Shown: positions 7,653 to 14,858 of the stretch, in pieces | Layout of the letters: every line of letters begins with the position of its first letter | Numbering within the stretch: position 1 is the stretch's first letter | Source of the DNA: Bordetella parapertussis | Lineage (GTDB): Bacteria > Pseudomonadota > Gammaproteobacteria > Burkholderiales > Burkholderiaceae_D | NCBI GenBank assembly: GCA_945867725.1 | Contig: CAMBJI010000015.1 | Location: 1-14,858, forward strand | Reading direction: 5' to 3' | DNA length: 14,858 nucleotides | Notes under the pieces: model-generated | Databases searched by the model: none | Told to the model about the DNA's origin: nothing | What the model saw: the letters and a program-made list of their open reading frames with translations, nothing else | Made by a program: the position numbers and the translations under genes

Positions 7653-8543
7653 ATGTTCCTTGGCATACTCAGTGCGGGTACTGCATTTACTTTGTGGGGC
7701 ATTTTCCCGCTGTATCTGAAGCTACTTAAAAGCGTACCCTCGCTCGAAATACTGTCGCATCGCGTCGTTTGGTCAGCCATTTTTCTCGGGCTGATTCTTG
7801 CGTCACGACGTCAATGGGATTGGGTGCAGAGCATACGGGCACGACCACGCATCGCATTGGCGTTTGTCACGAGTGCAGCGATGTTGGGCGCGAACTGGGT
7901 GATCTACATCTGGGCGGTGAATGCGGATCGTATTGTCGACGCCAGCCTCGGCTATTTCATCGCGCCCTTATTCAATGTGCTCTTTGGCGTACTGCTGGGC
8001 GAGCGATTGAAACCCATACAGTGGATAGCGATTGCGCTGGCGGGCAGCGGCGTTGCCTGGCTCACACTCAGCACCGGTGAATTGCCCTGGATAGGCTTGG
8101 TACTGGCCGTCACTTTCAGCCTGTATGGTCTGATCCGCAAAACCGCCGCGCTGGGCGCGCTGGAAGGTCTGAGCGTCGAGACATTGGTGATGCTGCCATT
8201 GGCGGCGCTCTTTCTTCTACTGCCCGACAGCGGTTCTTCCCATGCCTTTGCCAGTGGCAGTGTGTCTTTGATGCTCATGCTCGTGGCCGCCGGGCCGGTC
8301 ACGGCCGTGCCCCTGCTCTTGTTTGCTTTCGGCGCGCGCCGCATTCCGCTGTCGGTCGTGGGCCTCTTGCAATACATCGGCCCGAGTATCCAGATGATGC
8401 TGGGGGTGTGGCTGTATCACGAGGCTTTCGGCATCAACCGGCAGATAGGCTTTGCGCTAATCTGGACCGCGCTGGCTTTGTATTCGGTCGAAGCGCTGTG
8501 GCGGGCATGGCGACCGGCGGCAGCCAATCCCTCCGCTGACTGA
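7653..8543 (+). CDS. rarD: RarD-type EamA/DMT-family permease
   Basis: A 296-residue integral inner-membrane protein with about ten hydrophobic segments and the two-EamA-repeat layout of the drug/metabolite transporter superfamily. RarD hallmarks are the N-terminal GTAFTLWGIFPLY, SHRVVWS near 35-41, NWVIYIWAVNADRIVDASLG about 81-100, FIAPLFNVLFGVLLGERL and QYIGPSIQMMLGV in the second half. RarD proteins are named after the chloramphenicol-sensitivity locus, but their natural substrate is not established. The ATG lies 3 nt after the photolyase-like stop with no clear ribosome site of its own, so it probably depends on coupling to the upstream gene and is the last gene of the operon. An ordinary length and an intact sequence. 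Confidence 0.92.
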   Translation: MFLGILSAGTAFTLWGIFPLYLKLLKSVPSLEILSHRVVWSAIFLGLILASRRQWDWVQSIRARPRIALAFVTSAAMLGANWVIYIWAVNADRIVDASLGYFIAPLFNVLFGVLLGERLKPIQWIAIALAGSGVAWLTLSTGELPWIGLVLAVTFSLYGLIRKTAALGALEGLSVETLVMLPLAALFLLLPDSGSSHAFASGSVSLMLMLVAAGPVTAVPLLLFAFGARRIPLSVVGLLQYIGPSIQMMLGVWLYHEAFGINRQIGFALIWTALALYSVEALWRAWRPAAANPSAD

Positions 8544-8573
8544 GGCGCTCAATGAGGTGCACCTTAGGCGGTG

Positions 8574-8600
8574 ACGGCCGCTAGCCACAGCGCTGGCCGT
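8574..8600 (+). terminator. Weak hairpin downstream of rarD, possible terminator
   Basis: ACGGCC at 8574-8579 pairs with GGCCGT at 8595-8600 across 15 nt. No T-tract follows, so it would be a poor intrinsic terminator; it could be a processing or Rho-related structure. The rest of the 189-base gap to ettA shows no gene. Confidence 0.25.
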
Positions 8601-8732
8601 TCATTGAATGGCATCCCACACGCAATCAAGCACCAATAAATCACTGCACACGCTGTACCCGCTTGCTGGCTTACGTTATCCTCGCGCTTTGCCGATTACC
8701 GGCTTTTCAGATCATTTTTCCCTTCGTTCCCC

Positions 8733-10400
<1,668 letters not shown>

Positions 10401-10401
10401 T

Positions 10402-11691
10402 TTATTGGCTGGAGGTGATGTTGGCAGATGATGAGTTGCCAACATCACTTAAAGAGCAAACTGCGCCGTGCCTGCGAAGTAGGTCTGCAACTTCTTGATG
10501 GCCACCGGCGAGCGCAATATCAAGCGCCCCACCCAACTGCCCTTGAGCGGCCAGCTGAGATTTAATAAAACCAAAGCCTAGCAATAATTGCACGACTTCT
10601 TTGTGCCCACCTTGTGCCGCGGCCGTCAAAGCATTCGCTCCTGAGACGCTTTTCGCTTGTATCAGTTCAGCGCCGTGAATTGAATTCAGTAAAGTCTTCA
10701 CCACCTCTGCGCGCCCTTTGAGTGCAGCAGCCATCAGCGCATTGACCCCGTGAGTACTGCTAGCTTGCACTAGAAGGTCCGCTTGAGGTGATGCCAATAA
10801 AGTCTTTACTACATCCGTATGACCCTGTTGTGCTGCAACCATCAGCGCATTGAATCCATCCGGCCCTTTGCAATTCGCCATTTTTTCTGCAAAGGGTGAT
10901 GCGAGCAAAATGTTTACTACGCCCACATGCCCCTGACGTGCAGCGAGTACAAGTGCGTTAGCTCCGAATCGGTAGGAACCCATCGCCAAAAATCTTGCAT
11001 ACGGTGATCCCAGCAAAAATCTCACCGTTAGCTCATGCCCATTTGCTGCGGCAAGTGCCAGTGGATTACTGCCATGTATATTTTCTTTTGTTTCATGTGA
11101 AGCAAAAATCTGCTCTCTTGCTGAACTCAACCCCAGCAGCATTGCCACACTGACCAAAGATCCTTGTGTTGCCGCGAGACTTAACGGCAGCAGCCCCTCC
11201 TTGGATTTCTGCATGGCCATTTCATTTCCGGAAGACAAATTCAGCAGCAAATCTTGTGTGAAAGTGTCACTTTTAAAGATGGCGTGAAATAAGGCATTTT
11301 TACCTTCCGCATCAGCCACCATCGCGATCTCGCTCGCACCTGGACCATTCAAAATAAGTTGTATAACTTCCCTATCATCTGCACGGATTGCTGCATGCAG
11401 CTCGCCTGCTTTTTGGGCAATCAAGGTCTGAGTCGAATTTTCATTCGCAACGCCCGTCGAAGTCTCGCCAGCGGGCAACTGCGGTGGAACTGAAGCATGA
11501 CTATCAGGAGCGCTTGGCCAGACGACACGGATTAAGGGCCGCTGCGCAACCGTTCTCATGACTGGACGCACCGTCGCAGTGTCATCAGCTAGCGCTGCGG
11601 CATTTATTTGACGATCTACATTCTGAGGACGAGAGAACGGTTGAAAGGCAGACTGTCTGTGGCCAAAGCTTTGGTCGAAGCTACGTTTCAT
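10402..11691 (-). CDS. Ankyrin-repeat protein 1 (36-residue repeats)
   Basis: 429 residues. The N-terminus (1-90) is Ser/Pro/Arg-rich, probably disordered, with no signal peptide or membrane segment. A helical segment follows (90-200, including IAQKAGELHAAIRADD), then ankyrin-type repeats with an unusual exact 36-residue period at 207-242, 243-278, 279-314, 315-350 and 351-386, and a shortened last one to about 410. The repeat pattern is G-x-NAL-x3-AA-x2-GH-x2-VV-x2-LL-x-SP, with three extra residues in the loop compared with the standard 33. Ankyrin arrays bind proteins; the partner is unknown. ATG at 11691 has GGAG 8 nt upstream. The gene is a paralog of the next one (shared start MKR, FQP motif, repeats). 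It is lower in GC than its neighbours, suggesting an accessory gene, and its 3' codons contain a hairpin that may end ettA transcription. A secreted effector role is possible but unproved. Confidence 0.88.
   Translation of the reverse strand: MKRSFDQSFGHRQSAFQPFSRPQNVDRQINAAALADDTATVRPVMRTVAQRPLIRVVWPSAPDSHASVPPQLPAGETSTGVANENSTQTLIAQKAGELHAAIRADDREVIQLILNGPGASEIAMVADAEGKNALFHAIFKSDTFTQDLLLNLSSGNEMAMQKSKEGLLPLSLAATQGSLVSVAMLLGLSSAREQIFASHETKENIHGSNPLALAAANGHELTVRFLLGSPYARFLAMGSYRFGANALVLAARQGHVGVVNILLASPFAEKMANCKGPDGFNALMVAAQQGHTDVVKTLLASPQADLLVQASSTHGVNALMAAALKGRAEVVKTLLNSIHGAELIQAKSVSGANALTAAAQGGHKEVVQLLLGFGFIKSQLAAQGQLGGALDIALAGGHQEVADLLRRHGAVCSLSDVGNSSSANITSSQ
10415..10448. terminator. 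Perfect 12-bp hairpin after ettA, inside the ankyrin gene 3' end
   Basis: GTGATGTTGGCA at 10415-10426 pairs perfectly with TGCCAACATCAC at 10437-10448 around a 10-nt loop, 14 bases after the ettA stop. Only TT, not a long T-run, follows on the plus strand, so termination may be partial. The same bases encode the last residues (DVGNSSSANIT) of the convergent ankyrin gene. The second ankyrin gene lacks this hairpin. Confidence 0.5.
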
Positions 11692-11720
11692 AATAATTTC
11701 TCCATAAAATTGAATTTTTA

Positions 11721-11748
11721 TGAGTCAATGATTTCTGACAATAGTTCC
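11721..11748 (-). promoter_or_regulatory. Candidate hrp-box/ECF-like promoter of ankyrin gene 1
   Basis: Reading the minus strand, GGAACT (11748-11743) is followed after 15 bases by TGACTCA (11727-11721). The shape recalls the HrpL box GGAACC-N15/16-CCACNNA, with several mismatches. The distance to the ATG implies a short leader that still holds the GGAG ribosome site. The GGGAACTA core and its distance to the start codon are conserved in front of ankyrin gene 2. A sigma-70 promoter (TTGTCA at 11741-11736) is an alternative but is not conserved in the paralog. Confidence 0.35.
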
Positions 11749-11808
11749 CACTTTTATCTGATATTTTTGTTTGGCTTTATGTTCTCGGAACTGAAACAGA
11801 CTTACACC

Positions 11809-11835
11809 GCGGCACATAATAGCAGCGGCACATAA
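11809..11835. repeat. Short tandem repeat, 16-bp period
   Basis: GCGGCACATAA occurs at 11809-11819 and again at 11825-11835, with a partial third GCGGCA at 11839-11844. It lies in the spacer between the ankyrin gene 1 promoter and the second ettA-tail copy, close to where a duplication or insertion junction would be. Confidence 0.6.
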
Positions 11836-11878
11836 CAGCGGCAGCACCAAGATAGTCGCGTGTCTTGTCGATGCGCGC

Positions 11879-11935
11879 GGCGCCAAGCCGAAACGTATTC
11901 GTTACAAGCCGCTGCGTACTTGATTTATTGGCCGG
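11879..11935 (+). repeat. Direct repeat, copy 2: displaced ettA 3' tail
   Basis: This stretch encodes the C-terminal 14 residues of EttA plus the stop (AKPKRIRYKPLRT and TGA) but has no ettA body upstream and no start codon of its own. It is 54/57 identical to 10356-10412. It sits just beyond the 3' end of ankyrin gene 2, as copy 1 sits at the 3' end of ankyrin gene 1, so each ankyrin gene abuts one copy. It is a remnant of tandem duplication or a recombination site rather than a gene. Confidence 0.9.
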
Positions 11936-11937
11936 GG

Positions 11938-13179
11938 TCAGTCGGGGTCATTCGGCGTTATCGACTCACCACCGGCCGTGCTCTGCGTCGCAACAGCGCC
12001 ATATCGAATCAATACCTCCGCTAAGGTTAAAAAGCCTTTCTTAATGACGTTGTCGATTGTGCTGCGCTCACAATAAATACCGGCCAGCTGTTCCTCGACA
12101 AAGCCAAATTCAAGCAAAGCACACACCACGGCTGCTTGATTTTTAAACGCAGCAAACATCAGCGCATTTAATCCATCCTTGTTCCTTTGTTCCACCAGCG
12201 CTTGCCCATAGTCAGATGACAATAGAACCCTGACCACATCCTCATGGCCCTTTTGTGCCGCAACCATCAACGCATTAATTCCATCTTTTCTTTGTAACAG
12301 CGCAGCAGCATAGGGCGACTCCAGCAAAATATTGACTACGGATTCATGGCCTGTATAGGCCGCGGCTAACATCGCATTCATTTGCTTGTCAGGGCTGCTT
12401 TGGGTCAGCTCTGGGGCGTACAGTGATGCGAGCAAAGCCCCAACTACGCCAGGATGCCCATGCCATGCCTTAAACTCTAGCGCATTGAATCCAGCCTTGT
12501 TCTTGCCTTGTGCCAGTGCCGCACCGTAGGGCGACTGCAGCAAAATATTAACCACTGCATCGTGACCCTTCGCAGCAGCGAACAGCAGCGGATTAAAACG
12601 TATCTCGTCAGAGTAAACGTGCTTGTTCGCTACATTAATATCCAAGATCCGAATCACCGCAAGCACTGACCCCATCGCTGCAGCATGGCTTAAAGGGAAC
12701 ATCCCGGCCTTGGATTGCTGCATGACCAATTCGCTGCTACTGGTCAGTGAACATAAATAGTCCATCGTCAGAATGTCATTTTTTTGAATAGCGTAAAACA
12801 AGGCATTTTTGTCTTGATCATCCGTCGCCACCGCAATCTTGCTGGCGTCCTGATCACTCAGGATGTCCAAGATCACATCTCCGTTACTCGCCCGAATTGC
12901 TGAACGCAATTCATCAGCTTTGGCAGTAATGTGCTCCTGATCAAAATTTGAAATCGCCTCCCGTGGTGGCGTCGATACTGCTGAACTGCTGTTGGAAAAC
13001 TTCGGCAGAATGATATAGACAGAAACTCGTGGCGCAATGGACCTCATCACGGGTTGGCCAACCCCAAGCCCGGTTGGTCGCGTTGCGGGATACGATGGCG
13101 CGTCCACTTGAGGTTTTTGTGGAACGGGCTGAAAAATAGACCGTGCTGAACCGATAGCGGTTTCTAAAGTGCGTTTCAT
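11938..13179 (-). CDS. Ankyrin-repeat protein 2 (paralog of protein 1)
   Basis: 413 residues from ATG 13179, chosen because MKRTLETAIGSARSIFQP matches the start of ankyrin protein 1. A longer frame from 13266 would add 29 unmatched residues and run over the promoter. The layout is as in protein 1: a Pro/Ser-rich N-terminus without signal peptide, a helical part with ITAKADELRSAIRASNGD (84-101), then ankyrin repeats of mostly 36 residues from about 194 to 395 (for example GFNALEFKAWHGHPGVVGALL and GINALMVAAQKGHEDVVRVLL). One repeat (266-299) has 34 residues. The sequences are clearly homologous to protein 1 but strongly diverged. The ribosome site is degraded (GGAT where paralog 1 has GGAG). 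It ends 2 bases from the second ettA-tail copy and is divergent from the ROK kinase gene. Function unknown; protein binding expected. Confidence 0.87.
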   Translation of the reverse strand: MKRTLETAIGSARSIFQPVPQKPQVDAPSYPATRPTGLGVGQPVMRSIAPRVSVYIILPKFSNSSSAVSTPPREAISNFDQEHITAKADELRSAIRASNGDVILDILSDQDASKIAVATDDQDKNALFYAIQKNDILTMDYLCSLTSSSELVMQQSKAGMFPLSHAAAMGSVLAVIRILDINVANKHVYSDEIRFNPLLFAAAKGHDAVVNILLQSPYGAALAQGKNKAGFNALEFKAWHGHPGVVGALLASLYAPELTQSSPDKQMNAMLAAAYTGHESVVNILLESPYAAALLQRKDGINALMVAAQKGHEDVVRVLLSSDYGQALVEQRNKDGLNALMFAAFKNQAAVVCALLEFGFVEEQLAGIYCERSTIDNVIKKGFLTLAEVLIRYGAVATQSTAGGESITPNDPD

Positions 13180-13208
13180 GAGAATTAATCCGTAAAATCG
13201 GGTCCAGA

Positions 13209-13236
13209 TGGGTAGATAATTTCTAGGTTTAGTTCC
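13209..13236 (-). promoter_or_regulatory. Candidate hrp-box/ECF-like promoter of ankyrin gene 2
   Basis: Reading the minus strand, GGAACT (13236-13231) is followed after 15 bases by CTACCCA (13215-13209), the same arrangement and the same distance to the ATG as for ankyrin gene 1. The two upstream regions align without gaps over 58 bases with 37 matches; GGGAACTA is the longest perfectly kept block. Confidence 0.35.
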
Positions 13237-13271
13237 CATGTATCCGATAAAACAATCAATACCCAAGACCT

Positions 13272-14282
13272 ATGACATCAAATGCCATTCCCAATGCGGT
13301 TGCCACGCTGGATATCGGCGGCACCAAGATGTCTGCCTGCATTGCCGATGCCAGCGGTCCGCTGCTGCGCGTGGTGCAGTCAACCCTCAAATCCGGCACA
13401 CCAGACACGATCGCACGTCAGGGATTGCGCCTGATTGACCAGTGCTGCCAGCAGCTGCAGATAAATCCTGCTGCGTTGCAGTCCGTGGGTGTGAGCAGCT
13501 GCGGCCCGTTCGAGTTGCGTGACGGCGCCACGGGCATCATTCCGCCCAATCTGTGCGGCGGTCTGACCAATGGTGACGATCTGCCGAACGACTGGACCTT
13601 CCTGCCGCTGGAATCGGTACTGCGCGAGCGGTTTACCACGGTACGCATCGCCAATGACTGTGTCGCAGCGCTGCATGGCGAGCGCACATTCGGTGCGGCG
13701 CCCGCCAATGCCATCTATGTCACCTGGAGTACCGGCATTGGCTTTGGCTTATGCGTCGATGGTCACATCCTCAATGGCAAGGCGGGAAATGCAGGGCACG
13801 CGGGCCATATGCTGTTGTCCGACACGTCGGAGGCGCTGTGCGGCTGCGGCAATCGCGGCGATCTGGAAGCCATGCTAGGCGGGCGTAATTTTGGTAAGCA
13901 CCTCGGCAAGCCACTTGAGGTCATCTTCAGTGATGCGCAACGTGGTGATGCCCCTGCGCTGCAAGTTGTGCAGGAAGCTGCCCGCTGGTTTGGTCGTGCG
14001 CTGTACAACCTGACGACCATTCTCGATACGGAAGCCATTTTCGTTGGCGGCAGTGTGTGGCGGCACAATGAGACGCTGCTGGCGCCGCTGGTGCAGCAGG
14101 AAATCACCGATCGGTTCCCCGCACTCACGCGCGGCGTGACGGTGCAGAGCGCAACGCTGGGCGAGTTGGTGACCGACATGGGCGCATTCGCGCTAGTGAT
14201 GCCGTCAATGTGGGTAGGCGACTGGCGCGTGCGCCGCACGTGGGAAACGCTTCGATCGGAGCCCATTGCGGACACTCACTGA
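13272..14282 (+). CDS. ROK-family sugar kinase
   Basis: 336 residues of the actin-like ROK fold, likely phosphorylating a hexose or amino sugar with ATP in the cytoplasm. Phosphate loop DIGGTK is at 14-19, catalytic Asp129 in ANDCVAALHGE (127-137), and the glycine-rich TWSTGIGFGL at 151-160. The zinc region has GHAGHM (175-180) followed by CGCGNRGDLE (190-199). Family members normally have a third zinc cysteine in CxCGxxGC; here it is Asp197. The sugar-contacting Glu of ExGH is His176, a substitution I recall in N-acetylmannosamine kinase (NanK)-like members, so glucokinase should not be assumed. No strong ribosome site precedes ATG 13272, which is divergent from ankyrin gene 2. Length is within the family range of 290-400. 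The stop codon begins a short tandem repeat. Confidence 0.88.
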   Translation: MTSNAIPNAVATLDIGGTKMSACIADASGPLLRVVQSTLKSGTPDTIARQGLRLIDQCCQQLQINPAALQSVGVSSCGPFELRDGATGIIPPNLCGGLTNGDDLPNDWTFLPLESVLRERFTTVRIANDCVAALHGERTFGAAPANAIYVTWSTGIGFGLCVDGHILNGKAGNAGHAGHMLLSDTSEALCGCGNRGDLEAMLGGRNFGKHLGKPLEVIFSDAQRGDAPALQVVQEAARWFGRALYNLTTILDTEAIFVGGSVWRHNETLLAPLVQQEITDRFPALTRGVTVQSATLGELVTDMGAFALVMPSMWVGDWRVRRTWETLRSEPIADTH

Positions 14283-14315
14283 GACACCTAATGAGATACC
14301 GGCTGAGATACCGGC
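14280..14315 (+). repeat. Three tandem 12-bp units starting at the ROK stop codon
   Basis: TGAGACACCTAA (14280-14291), TGAGATACCGGC (14292-14303) and TGAGATACCGGC (14304-14315) follow each other without gap; the last two are identical. Since the unit is 12 bp, each supplies a TGA in the frame of the ROK gene, giving stacked in-frame stops. Confidence 0.75.
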
Positions 14316-14346
14316 GTCGGTTCTCACGCCATGCATCCAAAGCCGC

Positions 14347-14352
14347 TACAAT
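14347..14352 (+). promoter_or_regulatory. Candidate -10 element for the ABC ATPase gene
   Basis: TACAAT matches the -10 consensus at 5 of 6 positions, about 30 bases before the chosen TTG start. The corresponding -35 (around TCACGC at 14324-14329) is weak. If used, transcription would start near 14359, which excludes the in-frame ATG at 14331. Confidence 0.35.
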
Positions 14353-14381
14353 CCCCCGTCAAAAATAGTATCGGAGATCGC

Positions 14382-14858
14382 TTGTCCTCCCTCTTCCCTG
14401 AACCGCTGGTTATCACCGAGCTGCGCAAATCCTTTGGTGAGCGCAAGGCTGTCGATGGCGTGAGCTTTACGGTCGGCGCTGGCGAATTCGTCGCGCTTCT
14501 GGGCCCCAATGGCGCCGGCAAATCCACACTGTTCCAGATGCTGTCGGGCCTGTTCGTGCCCGATGCAGGCACGGCTAGCGTGACGGGGTTCGATATCGGC
14601 AAAAATCCAATCGCCGCGCTGGCACGTCTGGCCATCGTCTTTCAGCAGCCGGCACTCGATCTGGATCTGTCAGTCGAGGCAAACATGCGCTTTCAGACCG
14701 ACCTGCATGGCATTCCCCGCAATGAGTCAAAAATTCGTGTCACACAGTGGCTGGAGCGCTTCGGTCTGACTGATCGCGCCAGCGAAACCTGCCGTCAGCT
14801 GTCCGGCGGCACCCGGCGCAAGGTGGAGCTGGCGCGCGCGCTCTGGTCCGAACCACAG
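14382..14858 (+). CDS. ABC transporter ATP-binding subunit, 5' part (ABC-2 exporter type)
   Basis: The frame is open to the right edge, so only the first 159 residues are visible. Motifs: the A-loop-like LRKSFGERKAVDGVSF, Walker A GPNGAGKST, a Q-loop in VFQQPALD, and signature LSGGTRRKVELARAL close to the edge; Walker B lies outside. The style (short N-terminus, LSGGTRRKVE) fits ATPases of ABC-2 exporters for drugs or polysaccharides, and a permease gene would be expected next. I chose TTG at 14382 because GGAG at 14373-14376 precedes it by 5 nt and ATG at 14331 has no ribosome site and lies upstream of a likely -10 box; the ATG would add 17 residues. The substrate cannot be told. Confidence 0.85.
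   Translation, partial: MSSLFPEPLVITELRKSFGERKAVDGVSFTVGAGEFVALLGPNGAGKSTLFQMLSGLFVPDAGTASVTGFDIGKNPIAALARLAIVFQQPALDLDLSVEANMRFQTDLHGIPRNESKIRVTQWLERFGLTDRASETCRQLSGGTRRKVELARALWSEPQ

Noticed and set aside
11845..11923. Separate small gene or ettA pseudogene containing the displaced ettA tail
   Set aside because: Only the last 14 EttA residues are present, with no start codon or upstream homology; described as a repeat instead.
13180..13266. Longer N-terminus for ankyrin protein 2
   Set aside because: The paralog begins at the equivalent MKR, and the extension would be encoded by the aligned promoter region.

Overview
The window looks like a chromosomal stretch of a betaproteobacterium of the Burkholderiales, probably near the Oxalobacteraceae/Burkholderiaceae. 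The grounds are a single-chain fused isobutyryl-CoA mutase of the Cupriavidus/Burkholderia type, a rarD gene, a canonical ettA, and moderate-to-high GC. This placement rests on gene content only.

Layout, left to right. (1) 1-362: 3' end of a TPR protein, with some resemblance to SycD/LcrH-type type III secretion chaperones, convergent and overlapping with a GST-family gene (337-1272, minus). A bidirectional terminator-like hairpin lies inside the overlap. (2) 1273-1633: control region of icmF, holding a dyad of TTGACG half-sites over the predicted transcription start. (3) 1634-8543: four closely packed plus-strand genes: icmF, a short photolyase-like FAD protein without the N-terminal antenna domain, a full-length photolyase/cryptochrome-like protein overlapping it by ATGA, and rarD. 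The gaps are 14, -4 and 3 nt, so this is very likely one operon. (4) 8733-10400: ettA, an ABC-F translation factor. (5) 10402-13179: an accessory block of two minus-strand ankyrin-repeat genes that are paralogs of each other. The last 57 bp of the ettA 3' end (coding tail, stop and 12 bp beyond) recur between them as a near-perfect direct repeat. (6) 13272-14282: a ROK sugar kinase, divergent from the second ankyrin gene. (7) 14382-14858: the start of an ABC exporter ATPase, cut by the window end.

The regions most worth a second look are two. The first is the photolyase-like pair. The short member keeps the canonical FAD/Trp residues but has its alpha/beta-like part at the C-terminus. The long member has the N-terminal antenna domain but lacks several canonical FAD-pocket and electron-transfer residues, and ends in a sliding-clamp-binding-like QLPLAL motif. 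The second is the ankyrin block. Its paralogs have diverged strongly while the flanking ettA-tail repeats are 54/57 identical, and both genes carry a hrp-box/ECF-like element at the same distance from the start codon.

No rRNA, tRNA, CRISPR array, transposase, integrase or origin was seen.
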